Of a stretch of DNA of 64,000 nucleotides, positions 20,301-29,554 are shown one piece after another; the stretch's first letter is position 1; each line of letters starts with the position of its first letter. The notes beneath the pieces are model-generated. The model did not search any database. It saw nothing but the letters and a program-made list of their open reading frames with translations, and was not told the DNA's origin. The translations under genes were made by a program, and so were the position numbers. This stretch comes from Bradyrhizobium jicamae (GTDB lineage: Bacteria; Pseudomonadota; Alphaproteobacteria; Rhizobiales; Xanthobacteraceae), in assembly GCF_018130215.1 (NCBI RefSeq), contig NZ_JAFCKQ010000008.1:62001-126000 (forward strand). Reading direction: 5' to 3'.

Positions 20301-21241
20301 ACGCACGCTCTCCAATCAAGAGTCATTTTCAGGCAGATCGCATCGCCGAACGCCGTTGCGTAGGCTGCGACGGCATTCTCCGCGCTCTCGCAATGGCTGA
20401 TTAGCCCGTCGAGCGACAGCTTTTCGGCGGCGATCAGATCGCGCACGGCAACCAGATCCTCCTGGCGCCACTCGGCCGCGATGCGAATCCGTGCTTCCCG
20501 CATGAATGCCGGCGGAAACACGAAGCTCAATGGCGCGCTGTAGAAGCCGGCAAGAACGACTTCGCCGCCGGGCGCCAGATGCGAGATCAGCGTGTTGAGA
20601 ATTTTCGCATCGCCGCTGACGTCGCAGATCGTCCGATAGTCGCGCCGCGTCTCGCTTGCGGGATCGATGACGTAGTATCCGAGCGCGCCCTGGGCTCGGC
20701 CTGCATTACGTTCCCAGACGACCGGCGGCTCCGCGCCGAGCGCGACCGTCAGCCGCGCAAGCAAGCGACCGAGCGTGCCGTGGCCGACGATGCATTCGGG
20801 CTTGGCGTCGCCCATCAGGCGAAGGGCATGATAAGCGGTGGCCGCCAACGCCAATAGGACCCCCTGTCGACCAAGTCCCTCGTCGATCGCAACGATGCGC
20901 TTCGCCGGCGCGACGAGCCGCGATGCCGCGGCACCGAACAAGCTGCGCACTCCATTGAAGCAGCCGGACGCTCCGGCCACGAACACGCGCTCGCCATCGC
21001 GGAAGCCGGTATTTGCGGCCGGCCGATGCACGCGGCCGACGGCTTCGTAACCAGGTACGAGCGGATAGCCCATGCCAGGGAAAGACGGCATCCGCCCTTC
21101 GAACAGCAAACGTTCGGTGCCGGTGCTGATCGCCGTAAACTCAGTATCGACGACGACCTGATCGTCAGCCGGATCGGCCAGCTGAAGTCGCTTTAACGCG
21201 AGCTGCCCTGGCTGTTCCAGCACTACGGCTAACGCGTCCAT
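20297..21241 (-). CDS. bchC: Bacteriochlorophyllide a dehydrogenase
   Basis: 314-residue zinc-independent member of the MDR dehydrogenase family that oxidises the 3-hydroxyethyl group to 3-acetyl, completing bacteriochlorophyllide a. Start MDALAVVLEQPGQLALKRL at 21241 is the family N-terminus; upstream frame to 21331 contains the PpsR boxes and is excluded. STGTERLLFEGRMPSFPGMG and VPGYEAVGRV are recognisable. First gene of bchCXYZ-pufQBALM-hmuO. Confidence 0.95.
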   Translation of the reverse strand: MDALAVVLEQPGQLALKRLQLADPADDQVVVDTEFTAISTGTERLLFEGRMPSFPGMGYPLVPGYEAVGRVHRPAANTGFRDGERVFVAGASGCFNGVRSLFGAAASRLVAPAKRIVAIDEGLGRQGVLLALAATAYHALRLMGDAKPECIVGHGTLGRLLARLTVALGAEPPVVWERNAGRAQGALGYYVIDPASETRRDYRTICDVSGDAKILNTLISHLAPGGEVVLAGFYSAPLSFVFPPAFMREARIRIAAEWRQEDLVAVRDLIAAEKLSLDGLISHCESAENAVAAYATAFGDAICLKMTLDWRACV

Positions 21242-21274
21242 CGGCCAAATCCCCGGCGAGGCTGCCCTAAGGAG

Positions 21275-21318
21275 TGTCAGGTTATCCTGACTGTCTTTTG
21301 TGTCAACTGAAATTAACA
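21275..21318. promoter_or_regulatory. Tandem PpsR boxes upstream of bchC
   Basis: Site one, 21301-21318, is an exact TGT-N12-ACA; site two, 21275-21292, is TGT-N12-ACT. They are separated by eight bases, the same spacing as the paired CrtJ sites of the Rhodobacter capsulatus bchC promoter, which allows cooperative tetramer binding. The sites lie 34-77 bases upstream of the bchC ATG, just beyond the crtF stop. Confidence 0.8.
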
Positions 21319-21327
21319 TCTTTTGCG

Positions 21328-22476
21328 TCAACGACGCGCGACAATCACGCTGGCGATCAGCGGAATTCGGGTCGGACGGTCCCGCACATCGGAGAAACCC
21401 GATCGCGACAGCAACCTTTGCAGCGCAACAAAGCTTCGCGGGCGGCCGCTCCCCATGGCGAGGAGATAGAGTGCAAAATACGCACTCAGCGCATCGGCAC
21501 CGCCGCGCGATGCCGACATCGGCTCGCCGATCACAAGCGCGCCGTCGGGGGGCAGTGCGTTGCGAATGCGCGTGAAAAGATCGAGCACAACCTCGTCGTC
21601 ATGATCGTGCACGACGCGGATCAGCGAAATGACATCGGCGCCTTGCGGCAATGGCGTTTTGAGAAAGTCACCGCCAATCACCGTTGCGCGTGACGCAAGT
21701 CCCGCGGTACAGAGCTTGTCGCGCGCGATCGCTGCGACCTCAGGGAGGTCCAGAAGCTTCAGCTCGAGCTTCGGCGCGACTTGGCTGACCGAGACCAGGA
21801 AGCTGCCATCCCCACCCCCGATATCCAGCAAACACCGATGCTTTCGAAAGGAATAAGCACCAAGCACCATTTCGGCGACCATTGGCTGGGATGCCGACAT
21901 CAGCGCCGTATAAGGTGACACAGCCTCACGGGTCAGACCGACGGCGTCTCCCGTCGCATATGGCCAATAGCTTGAGAGGCGACATCCGCATGCATCCTCC
22001 CGCAAAAAGGCGACCGGGTCGGACAAATCAGCATAGAGCGCGGCATGATGCTCAACCATCGCCGCGATTCCCGGATTGCCGAGGATCGCAGCGCCGAGCG
22101 GACCAAGTCCGTATCGCTCTTCGCGCCGCTCGAGCAACCGCAGCGCAGCGGCCGCCTCCAGCAGCACGCCCATCGCATCCGGCGGGATCGATGCTCGCGC
22201 CGCAAGGGCCGCGGCCGTCAGCGGCCCTGGTCGCAATTGCTGGAACAAGCGCAGTCGCACGCACACAACCAGGACCTGCGAATAAACAAAGCCGGCGCAG
22301 AGATCGAACAGGTCAGCCGCACGGCGCCGCGCGATCGGCCGTGTCAGTAGAAAGGCTGCCGCAAGTCGCTGAAAACGGCGGCTCGAAAGCAGCCCATCGC
22401 GAATTCGGCGCAGGTGGTCGCCGAGGGACGTTTGCGCCATGTCATGACCGAAGGCCATTGCCGGCCTCCTGATCAT
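21328..22476 (-). CDS. crtF: Hydroxyneurosporene-type carotenoid O-methyltransferase
   Basis: 382-residue SAM-dependent methyltransferase that methylates the tertiary hydroxyl made by CrtC in spirilloxanthin synthesis. N-terminal dimerisation helices, then the SAM motif CLLDIGGGDGSFLVSVSQV near residue 215 and DVISLIRVVHDHDDE near 285. The ATG shares one base with the crtE stop (TAATG). Ends ten bases before the bchC promoter boxes, so readthrough from crtEF into bchC is possible, as in Rhodobacter. Confidence 0.95.
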   Translation of the reverse strand: MIRRPAMAFGHDMAQTSLGDHLRRIRDGLLSSRRFQRLAAAFLLTRPIARRRAADLFDLCAGFVYSQVLVVCVRLRLFQQLRPGPLTAAALAARASIPPDAMGVLLEAAAALRLLERREERYGLGPLGAAILGNPGIAAMVEHHAALYADLSDPVAFLREDACGCRLSSYWPYATGDAVGLTREAVSPYTALMSASQPMVAEMVLGAYSFRKHRCLLDIGGGDGSFLVSVSQVAPKLELKLLDLPEVAAIARDKLCTAGLASRATVIGGDFLKTPLPQGADVISLIRVVHDHDDEVVLDLFTRIRNALPPDGALVIGEPMSASRGGADALSAYFALYLLAMGSGRPRSFVALQRLLSRSGFSDVRDRPTRIPLIASVIVARR

Positions 22477-23345
22477 TATGCCGCGGATTGCGCCAAACGC
22501 TTCGGCACCAATCGCTTGGCTTCCTGAGCGATCAAGGCGCGCAGTTCATGCGCGTTCGCACAGGCCGGCATGGCGCGAATGCCGTCGGCGACGAGATCGT
22601 GCAGGTAGGAGATCGCGCCGTTCAAGCCGTATTGCATGACCGCGCTCGGCCGCCCAAGCGCTGCGTCCTTGCCGACCGGCTTGCCGCCTTCGTACTCATC
22701 GCCGGCCGCATCACTGATGTCGTCGGCGACCTGATAAGCCTCGCCGATTTTCTCGCCAAGTAACCGCCAGGCTTCGGCATCCTCCGCGCCGGCCGCAGCG
22801 GCGCCGCAGACCGTGGCGGCGGCGAACAGCGCACCGGTTTTGGAGCGGTGATAACGCGACAGGTCGATTTTCGGCTCGCACTCCCAAGCCTGGCCGGCGA
22901 CGATGCCGTGAGGCACGCCAACCGCGCCACCAACCGTCCCGATCAGAGCGGTCAAGCGGGCCGGAGAGCATGACGCGCGCGCCATGGTGTGAAACGAAAG
23001 CACGATGAGCGCATCGCCGGCCAGCACAGCCAACGGTTCGCCGAAAGCAGCATGGATCGACGGACGGCCGCGCCGCAGCGCTGCGTCATCGAAGCATGGA
23101 AGGTCATCGTGCACGAGAGAAGCACAATGCAGGAGCTCGATAGCGGCCCCCGCCGCGTCAGTGGCGCCAGGCTCGTCGTCGCCGCATGCGCTCGCAACGG
23201 CATGACACAGTCTTGGTCGAACCCGAGCCCCCTTTGGAAATACGGCAGCTCGCATGGCCGCCGCCAGGCGCGGTGGGCATCCCGGCTGATCGGCCAACCC
23301 GATCGCATGATTGAGGGCCTTTTCGATACGGGTCGCGACGTCCAT
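22476..23345 (-). CDS. crtE: Geranylgeranyl diphosphate synthase
   Basis: 289-residue trans-prenyltransferase making GGPP for both carotenoids and the bacteriochlorophyll tail. First aspartate-rich motif in LVHDDLPCFDDAALRRGRPS, second in QVADDISDAAGDEYEGGK. ATG at 23345 (MDVATRIEKALNHAIG) was chosen because the longer frame to 23405 runs through the promoter boxes. Operon crtE-crtF, divergent from crtD. Confidence 0.95.
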   Translation of the reverse strand: MDVATRIEKALNHAIGLADQPGCPPRLAAAMRAAVFPKGARVRPRLCHAVASACGDDEPGATDAAGAAIELLHCASLVHDDLPCFDDAALRRGRPSIHAAFGEPLAVLAGDALIVLSFHTMARASCSPARLTALIGTVGGAVGVPHGIVAGQAWECEPKIDLSRYHRSKTGALFAAATVCGAAAAGAEDAEAWRLLGEKIGEAYQVADDISDAAGDEYEGGKPVGKDAALGRPSAVMQYGLNGAISYLHDLVADGIRAMPACANAHELRALIAQEAKRLVPKRLAQSAA

Positions 23346-23374
23346 GGCAACCTCCCAGATAAAGCGCTCGGTTA

Positions 23375-23417
23375 TGTCATCTTTTATTGACGATTGACAC
23401 GTCAACTAAAATAGACA
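23375..23417. promoter_or_regulatory. Paired PpsR-like boxes in the crtE/crtD divergent promoter
   Basis: Two one-mismatch boxes: 23375-23392 (TGT-N12-ACG, inner CA...TG) and 23400-23417 (CGT-N12-ACA), separated by seven bases. They lie 30-72 bases upstream of crtE and 40-82 upstream of crtD, suitable for control of both directions. Confidence 0.65.
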
Positions 23418-23456
23418 GATATTGACGAACTGCAAGTGGATTGTTCTGAGGCGGTC

Positions 23457-24986
23457 ATGGGCACGCACCGGGCTGTGGTGATCGGGGCTGGAACCGCGGG
23501 GCTGACCGCAGCAAGCACGCTTGCAAGCAACGGGCTCGACGTAACGGTGGTCGAACGGGCGGAAGGGCCCGGCGGCAAGATGCGCGAGATTATTGTCGGA
23601 TCCCGTCCGATCGACTCCGGCCCCACTGTTTTCACGATGCGCTGGGTGTTCGACGACCTTTTCGAAGCGCTTGGCGAGCGGCTCGAAGACCACTTAACAC
23701 TTCGTCCCCTCGATACCCTGGCGCGTCACGCCTGGACCGATGGCAGCCGCCTCGATCTCTTCACCGATGAGGAGCAATCGGTAGACGCCATTGGCGGCTT
23801 CGCAGGTCGCACCGATGCAGAAGGCTTTCGCGCTTTCATCGCTGACGCGCGAAAGATCTTCGAGGTGCTGAAGTCGCCTTTCATCTGCGCAGCCGAGCCC
23901 AGCATGATGATGCTGTTGCGGAGCTCAGGCTTCCGCGATCTGACGGCAATCAAGCCGTTTCAGGCTCTTTGGAAAGCGCTCGGTAGCTACTTCAGCGATC
24001 CACGCCTGCGCCAATTGTTCGGCCGTTACGCGACATATTGCGGTTCGTCGCCGTTCGATGCGCCCGCGACGCTGATGCTGGTGGCGCATGTCGAGAGAGC
24101 CGGCGTTTGGCTGATCGACGGCGGCATGTATCAATTGGCACGAACGCTGGCAGACGTCGCAGTCAGGCGCGGTGCCCGCTTGCGCTACGGCTGCGACGTT
24201 TCCAGCATCATGGTCACGGCTGGCCGCGCTGCAGGTGTCCGTCTCGCAAATGGCGAGCGCATCGAGGCGGACATCGTGGTCGCAACCGCTGACGTGGCAG
24301 CAATCGCGCAGGGACTATTTGGTGGCGACGCCACCAACGCGGTACCAGGGATTCCCGAGACGGCGAGGTCCCTGTCGGCGATCACCTGGAGCTGTGTCGG
24401 GACGACCAGCGACTTTCCCCTGCTTCATCATTCCGTGTTTTTCTCGCGTGACTATCGCGCCGAATTCGACAGTATCTTCCGACGCGGTCAGATGCCGATC
24501 GAGCCGACGGTTTATGTCTGCGCCCAGGATCGCGACGATACTGCGGCCGCTCCCTCCTCGCCCGAACGGCTGTTTATACTTATCAATGCACCGGCGATCG
24601 GCGATCGGCACCAATTCGAACCTGCGGAGATCAGCCAATGCACGCAGCGAACATTTGCGATGCTCATGCGATGCGGCCTTGCCGTCACGACGATGCCGGA
24701 ATTCACCAAAGTCACGACGCCGACCGACTTCAACCGCATGTTTCCTGGCACCGGCGGCGCGCTCTACGGCCGCAGTTCGCATGGATGGATGGCCTCATTC
24801 CAACGACCGGGAGCGCGCAGCAAGTTGCCCGGCCTTTACCTGGCAGGTGGCAGCACCCATCCGGGCCCGGGAGTGCCGATGGCGGCGCTGTCGGGACGGA
24901 TGGCGGCAGCAAGCGCGATCGCGGACTTCGGTTCGACAGCGAGGTTCCGGACAACGGATATGCGTGGTGGTATGTCGACGCGCTGA
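23457..24986 (+). CDS. crtD: Methoxyneurosporene-type carotenoid 3,4-desaturase
   Basis: 509-residue CrtI-family flavoprotein. FAD motif AVVIGAGTAGLTAASTLASN near the N-terminus, PGGKMREIIVGSRPIDSGPT, and the C-terminal LAGGSTHPGPGVPMAALSGR signature. CrtD introduces the 3,4 double bonds during spirilloxanthin synthesis. ATG at 23457 has GAGG upstream; a GTG at 23436 is in frame. Its 3' end overlaps crtC. Confidence 0.93.
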   Translation: MGTHRAVVIGAGTAGLTAASTLASNGLDVTVVERAEGPGGKMREIIVGSRPIDSGPTVFTMRWVFDDLFEALGERLEDHLTLRPLDTLARHAWTDGSRLDLFTDEEQSVDAIGGFAGRTDAEGFRAFIADARKIFEVLKSPFICAAEPSMMMLLRSSGFRDLTAIKPFQALWKALGSYFSDPRLRQLFGRYATYCGSSPFDAPATLMLVAHVERAGVWLIDGGMYQLARTLADVAVRRGARLRYGCDVSSIMVTAGRAAGVRLANGERIEADIVVATADVAAIAQGLFGGDATNAVPGIPETARSLSAITWSCVGTTSDFPLLHHSVFFSRDYRAEFDSIFRRGQMPIEPTVYVCAQDRDDTAAAPSSPERLFILINAPAIGDRHQFEPAEISQCTQRTFAMLMRCGLAVTTMPEFTKVTTPTDFNRMFPGTGGALYGRSSHGWMASFQRPGARSKLPGLYLAGGSTHPGPGVPMAALSGRMAAASAIADFGSTARFRTTDMRGGMSTR

Positions 24987-25846
24987 GCGACGACGGGCAC
25001 CATGGCATCACCCTGATCGCTTTTGTCGGGAGCGTGTTCTCACCCTATTATGCATTTGCGCGACGGTTAGGAAAGGCCGACCCGCTCGATCATTGTGCGC
25101 TCAACGTCGCGCTTTACGGCAGTTCAGGAAAATGCTGGGCCATGACCGAGCGGCGGCGCGCCGCGATCAAACGCAGCGACTGCGATTTCACGATCGGCCC
25201 AAGTTCCGTGTCGTGGGATGGCCAAGCGCTAAACATCAGGATCGACGAGATCACCAATCCGTTTCCATCGCGCCTGCGTGGAACCGTCCGGGTCCACCCA
25301 TCAGCGCTGACCGCACGGACGTTGACACTCGATGGCGCAGGCCAGCACCGGTGGTGGCCGATCGCGCCTTGCTCGCGCGTTCAGGTCGACTTTGCGCAGC
25401 CGAAGCTCCGTTGGCTCGGCGATGGCTATTTCGACATCAATCACGGTGACGCCCCGCTCGAGAATGACTTTTCCGGCTGGCAATGGTCGCGTTCGCGTAC
25501 GCGAAGGGGAACGCTGGTGAGCTACGAGACCCTGGCGCGCTCGGGACCCAATATGGATCTTTCGCTGCGTTTTGATCCGACCGGAGCTGTCGAAGAGTTG
25601 GAACCGTTGTCGCGCACAGACTTGCCTTCCACGGCATGGCGGATCGGCCGGGCGGCACGCGGCGACCCCGCGCAGCCGATCACAGTGAAGCGCACATTGG
25701 AGGACGCGCCATTCTATGCGCGCTCGCTCTTGTCTGCGCGGCTGTTCGGCGAGTCCTCTGACGTCATGCATGAAAGCCTGTCGCTTGATCGATTCCGGCT
25801 GCCAGTCGTGCAAGCGATGCTGCCGTTCCGCATGCCGCGCTGGTAG
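24785..25846 (+). CDS. crtC: Carotenoid 1,2-hydratase
   Basis: CrtC hydrates the terminal double bonds of neurosporene/lycopene derivatives. Recognisable family segments are NGYAWWYVDALSDDG, AFVGSVFSPYYAFARR and GDGYFDINHGDAPLENDFS. The start is unresolved: homology begins near base 24925, well inside crtD, and the nearest upstream in-frame ATG is 24785 (353 residues, about 200 bases of overlap). No GTG or TTG lies closer, so either the overlap is real or translation starts at a rarer codon. The carboxy-terminal part to 25846 is secure. Confidence 0.88.
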   Translation: MDGLIPTTGSAQQVARPLPGRWQHPSGPGSADGGAVGTDGGSKRDRGLRFDSEVPDNGYAWWYVDALSDDGHHGITLIAFVGSVFSPYYAFARRLGKADPLDHCALNVALYGSSGKCWAMTERRRAAIKRSDCDFTIGPSSVSWDGQALNIRIDEITNPFPSRLRGTVRVHPSALTARTLTLDGAGQHRWWPIAPCSRVQVDFAQPKLRWLGDGYFDINHGDAPLENDFSGWQWSRSRTRRGTLVSYETLARSGPNMDLSLRFDPTGAVEELEPLSRTDLPSTAWRIGRAARGDPAQPITVKRTLEDAPFYARSLLSARLFGESSDVMHESLSLDRFRLPVVQAMLPFRMPRW

Positions 25847-25858
25847 GCGTTTGATAGG

Positions 25859-25996
25859 CTATTCCCTGCTGTCGCCCGGTGCCTTTTCCTCGGCGCGTTT
25901 TCGGTCCAGCCGCCGTCCCTGCCATTCCAGCAGTGCCCAGCCGAGAGCGAACATTGCGACCAGGCCGAACTCGATAATTCCGCCCATTTCGTTCAT
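25859..25996 (-). CDS. 45-residue single-span protein downstream of crtB
   Basis: Short ORF whose ATG overlaps the crtB stop (ATGA). It encodes MNEMGGIIEFGLVAMFALGW, one hydrophobic helix (about residues 6-24), followed by the charged tail GRRLDRKRAEEKAPGDSRE. Translational coupling to crtB and compact spacing argue that it is expressed. I do not know its function; small membrane ORFs are often overlooked at this position in related clusters. Confidence 0.65.
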   Translation of the reverse strand: MNEMGGIIEFGLVAMFALGWALLEWQGRRLDRKRAEEKAPGDSRE

Positions 25997-27027
25997 GGTG
26001 CTGGACCACTGCGCACCATCTGGTCGCGCCGCTCCAGCCGCTCGAATAGATCAAGCACCCAAACCGCACGCTCGACAGCGCTCTTGTGCTTTGCCCTCGT
26101 TGCGACGCGTGAATGTGATGCTGTGACAGCGTCAACCAGAAAACGAGCCGCGGGCTCGATGGGATGATCGATCTCGGGTCCGGCGGCTAGCGAGACGATT
26201 GCCGCCCGGCCGAGGAGATAGAGCTTTCGCGACCAATCGACGACCGCGCGACGAGAAACCGAATCAAGAAGGTTACGTTCGACCTCGCGCCCGATCTCCG
26301 CATAGATCAACCGCGCACCATGAATACTGGGCCGGCAAGAGAATGGCAAAGCTCTAATTCCACAGATCGCGCGCGCGTAGAAGACATCCGCAGCTTCGAT
26401 CAACCTGCCGACGACGATCCCGATCCGCGCATCAAATGCCGGTTTGGTCAACCAAGCTTCGGGATCGATGCCCATCTCACGCAACCATTGCAGCGGCAGA
26501 TAAAGGCGGCCCGCGCGGGCATCCTCGCCAACATCGCGCGCAATGTTCGTCAACTGCATGGCAATGCCGAGGTCGCAGGCACGCGCAACGACGTTCGGGT
26601 CACGGCGCCGCATCAGGAGGGACATCATGGCACCGACCGTTCCCGCGACCCGAACCGCGTAGAGAATAAGTTCGTTTAATGTCTCGTATCGGCGCCCCTC
26701 TGCGTCCCAGCAAAGGCCTTCGAGAAGGGCCTCTGGAAGTTCGCGCGGAATGGTAAAGCGCGCCACGACGTCGGCGAATGCGCGATCCGCCGGCACGGGC
26801 AATGGTTGCCCGGAATAAGCGCGCTGGATGCGGTCCTTGAGCCGATCGACGGCGTCAGGCCGACGGTCGCCAAGGTCGACCGCATCGTCGGCCAGACGGC
26901 AGAATGCATAAAGCGCGGTTGCTGGGTCGCTGACGGAACGGGGCAGGACTACCGAGGCCGCAAAGAACGTTCGCGATCCTCCACGAAGCAATTCGCGGCA
27001 TGCCGCGATATCCGATTTGACCGTCAC
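25993..27027 (-). CDS. crtB: Phytoene synthase
   Basis: 344-residue enzyme condensing two GGPP to 15-cis-phytoene. Aspartate-rich motifs FCRLADDAVDLGDRRPD (near residue 43) and NIARDVGEDARAGRLYLP (near 160) bind diphosphate-Mg. The ATG overlaps the crtI stop by four bases, giving operon crtI-crtB-small ORF. Confidence 0.96.
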   Translation of the reverse strand: MTVKSDIAACRELLRGGSRTFFAASVVLPRSVSDPATALYAFCRLADDAVDLGDRRPDAVDRLKDRIQRAYSGQPLPVPADRAFADVVARFTIPRELPEALLEGLCWDAEGRRYETLNELILYAVRVAGTVGAMMSLLMRRRDPNVVARACDLGIAMQLTNIARDVGEDARAGRLYLPLQWLREMGIDPEAWLTKPAFDARIGIVVGRLIEAADVFYARAICGIRALPFSCRPSIHGARLIYAEIGREVERNLLDSVSRRAVVDWSRKLYLLGRAAIVSLAAGPEIDHPIEPAARFLVDAVTASHSRVATRAKHKSAVERAVWVLDLFERLERRDQMVRSGPAP

Positions 27028-28565
27028 TGCGAGGCCCTAAGTGTTTGCGGATCAGGGACGAGCTCGTCGAGCACGCGGGCGGACGACAACACGCCAGGCA
27101 GACCCGCCCCAGGATGTGTGCCTGCTCCGACCAGATAGAGCCGGTCGACTTCCTCGCTGCGATTGTGTGGACGAAACCATGCGCTCTGAGTCAGAATCGG
27201 TTCCAGCCCGAAAGCCGCGCCGCGGTATGAAGATAGGCAGTCCTGGAACTCCTGCGGCGTCAGGATGCGCGATGTGACGACCTGATCGCGCAATCCCGGT
27301 AGAATTCCGTCGCTGAGTGCCTGCTCGATGCGTCGTCGATAGGGCTCGGCCTGGCGAGACCAATCGGTACCGCTCTGCAGATGCGGCACCGGCGACAGGA
27401 CGTAAAAGGCATCGCAACCGTCAGGCGCAAGCGATTGATCTGTGGCCGTCGGTCGATGCAGATAAAGACTGAAATCGTCGGCGAGCAGCTTGCGCTCGAA
27501 AATATCGTCGAGCAGTCCGCGGTAGCGTGGTCCCAGAAGGATCGTGTGATGCGCGACATCTTCATAGCGGCGGCGTGTGCCGAAGTACCAGACGAACAGG
27601 CTCATCGAATACCGGGCCCGGTCGATCCGCCGGTCGGTCCAGCGCCTTCGCTCGATGCCGGGTAACAGATGCCGATACGTCCAGGCCGAGTCGGCGTTGG
27701 ACACCACGACATCGGCATCGACGGTTTCGCCGCTCGCCAGTCGCACACCGGTGGCGCAGCGTTTGCGCGTCAGTATCTCGGCTACCTCGGCGCCGCATCG
27801 AATGGCCCCACCCTGGCCTTTGATCAAATCAACCAATCCGTGCACGAGCTTGCCGGTGCCGCCCATCGCAAAATGAACGCCCCAGCGCCGTTCCAGGAAT
27901 GCGATCAGGCAATAGATCGATGTTGTCGAGAACGGGTTACCCCCGATCAGTAGCGGATGGAAGCTGAAGACGACGCGGAGCCGCTCGTCGCCAATGAAGC
28001 GCGAAACGAAATCATAGACGGTTCGATAGCTTTTCAGCTTGAGCATCACCGGCACGATGCGCGCCATGTCAGACCATGACTCGAACGGGACATCGCCAAG
28101 CTCCTCGAAGCCGACCTTAAAGATGGCTTCGCTGGCTCTTAGGAAACGCTCATAGCCTTCGACGTCGCACGGCGAGAACCGTCTAATCTGCTCGCGCATC
28201 GCATCCGCATCATCCGAGCAGTCAAACACTGCGCCATCGTCGAAGCGAATGCGATAAAACGGCGAGACCGGTCGCAGCACGACGTCATCGGCAAGCCGGC
28301 GTCCGCACAGCCGCCACAGCTCCTCGAATAAGAACGGAGCAGTGATGATGGTCGGCCCGGCGTCGAAAGTGAAGCCGTCCTGACGATGCACGTAAGCACG
28401 GCCACCTGGCGCATCGAGTTGCTCGAAAACGGAAACACGGTATCCCTTGGCGCCCAACCGGACGGCGGCGGCCAAACCGCCGAAGCCGCTGCCAACTACT
28501 ACGGCATGCGGGCGACGATCGGTCCGCGATGGCGTGGCAACCATGCGTGACGCGGGATCGAGCAT
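27024..28565 (-). CDS. crtI: Phytoene desaturase
   Basis: 513-residue FAD-dependent desaturase converting phytoene to neurosporene or lycopene. N-terminal VVVGSGFGGLAAAVRLGAKG and PGGRAYVHRQDGFTFDAGPT; C-terminal YLVGAGTHPGAGLPGVLSSA. ATG at 28565 (MLDPASRMVATPSR) gives the family length; the frame extends upstream to 28643 through the promoter boxes. Confidence 0.96.
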   Translation of the reverse strand: MLDPASRMVATPSRTDRRPHAVVVGSGFGGLAAAVRLGAKGYRVSVFEQLDAPGGRAYVHRQDGFTFDAGPTIITAPFLFEELWRLCGRRLADDVVLRPVSPFYRIRFDDGAVFDCSDDADAMREQIRRFSPCDVEGYERFLRASEAIFKVGFEELGDVPFESWSDMARIVPVMLKLKSYRTVYDFVSRFIGDERLRVVFSFHPLLIGGNPFSTTSIYCLIAFLERRWGVHFAMGGTGKLVHGLVDLIKGQGGAIRCGAEVAEILTRKRCATGVRLASGETVDADVVVSNADSAWTYRHLLPGIERRRWTDRRIDRARYSMSLFVWYFGTRRRYEDVAHHTILLGPRYRGLLDDIFERKLLADDFSLYLHRPTATDQSLAPDGCDAFYVLSPVPHLQSGTDWSRQAEPYRRRIEQALSDGILPGLRDQVVTSRILTPQEFQDCLSSYRGAAFGLEPILTQSAWFRPHNRSEEVDRLYLVGAGTHPGAGLPGVLSSARVLDELVPDPQTLRASQ

Positions 28566-28573
28566 ACTCGAAG

Positions 28574-28625
28574 TGTAAATCAAAACTAACAATCGAGCCA
28601 GCAAAAACGTCAACCTAGACTGACA
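28574..28625. promoter_or_regulatory. Two PpsR boxes upstream of crtI
   Basis: 28574-28591 is an exact TGT-N12-ACA, nine bases from the crtI start; 28608-28625 is CGT-N12-ACA and overlaps the 3' end of bchO. Spacing between boxes is 16 bases, longer than the usual 7-8. Confidence 0.7.
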
Positions 28626-29520
28626 TTTCGTGCTGCACCGCAATCAGGCCGCTTGCCGCCGCAGCATTCACGATGATGGCCGCCGTCGTTTCTGGCAACT
28701 CCTCATGCGCGAGGTGACCTGTGCCGCTGAGCGTCTCCAGCTTCGCCCGCGGGACAAGCTGCTGCACTTGCCGAGCCAGGTCAGGCGGAATCGCTCGATC
28801 GTTGCCGGCTGCGATCAGCAACAAGTCCATCGCAAGCTTCGGTAGATCGCGCATCAGCGGGCGCAGATCCCAATTTGCCATCATCTGCAAGGCCGCAGCA
28901 ACATGGGCAGGACTGGCCACCAGTTTGCCGTAGAACCGCTCGCCTTCGGGATCAATCGACGAGCCGGTGCCGACGATCAAGCGATGCACCGCAGCCGGGT
29001 CACGCCCGCGCCAGGCGACCATCCTTGGCACGAATGGATTGAACGTGAGCGCCTTGGCGAGCGGCGAAAGGAATTGCGCGGCCACCCCGCCAAAAGGCAG
29101 AAAGGCGCCGTTGAGGCTGACGATGAGCTTCGGCTCGATCGTGCCATCAAGCGACATCCGCGCCAGAATAGCAGCACCGGCGGAATGACCGATAGCAATC
29201 TCGGGTTTGACGGCCAGCGTCTTGCACAATGAGGCGAGATCTCGCGCCATTCCCGGCAATGACAAATGATGAGCCTGTGGCGATTGCGTAAATCCATGCC
29301 CGGGCAGATCCGGCGCGACAATGGTAAAATATCTCGCGAGCAAAGGAGCGAGCGCGCGCCAGGAATGCGTCGCCGCTCCGGTCCCATGCGCCAACAGCGC
29401 GACAGGTCCTTCCCCCATGACCTGGACGTGCCAGCGGTAGCCGGCAGACTCCACAAAACGGCTCGCTGAGCGGTTCGGCCAATCCGCGCCGTCGACAGTC
29501 CATGACAATCTTTGACCCAT
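28615..29520 (-). CDS. bchO: Alpha/beta hydrolase BchO, magnesium-chelatase accessory
   Basis: 301-residue alpha/beta-hydrolase of the BchO family: N-terminus LSWTVDGADWPNRSASRFV is characteristic. Oxyanion HGTGAATHSW, nucleophile elbow IGHSAGAAILARM near residue 113, catalytic His in SGTGHLAHEELPE near 272. BchO occurs with bchI and bchD in most purple bacteria, but its reaction is not established. Starts 34 bases after the neighbouring hydrolase. Confidence 0.9.
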   Translation of the reverse strand: MGQRLSWTVDGADWPNRSASRFVESAGYRWHVQVMGEGPVALLAHGTGAATHSWRALAPLLARYFTIVAPDLPGHGFTQSPQAHHLSLPGMARDLASLCKTLAVKPEIAIGHSAGAAILARMSLDGTIEPKLIVSLNGAFLPFGGVAAQFLSPLAKALTFNPFVPRMVAWRGRDPAAVHRLIVGTGSSIDPEGERFYGKLVASPAHVAAALQMMANWDLRPLMRDLPKLAMDLLLIAAGNDRAIPPDLARQVQQLVPRAKLETLSGTGHLAHEELPETTAAIIVNAAAASGLIAVQHEMSV

Positions 29521-29554
29521 CGCGCCATCATCCGCTCAGGACGTACATAAGGCG

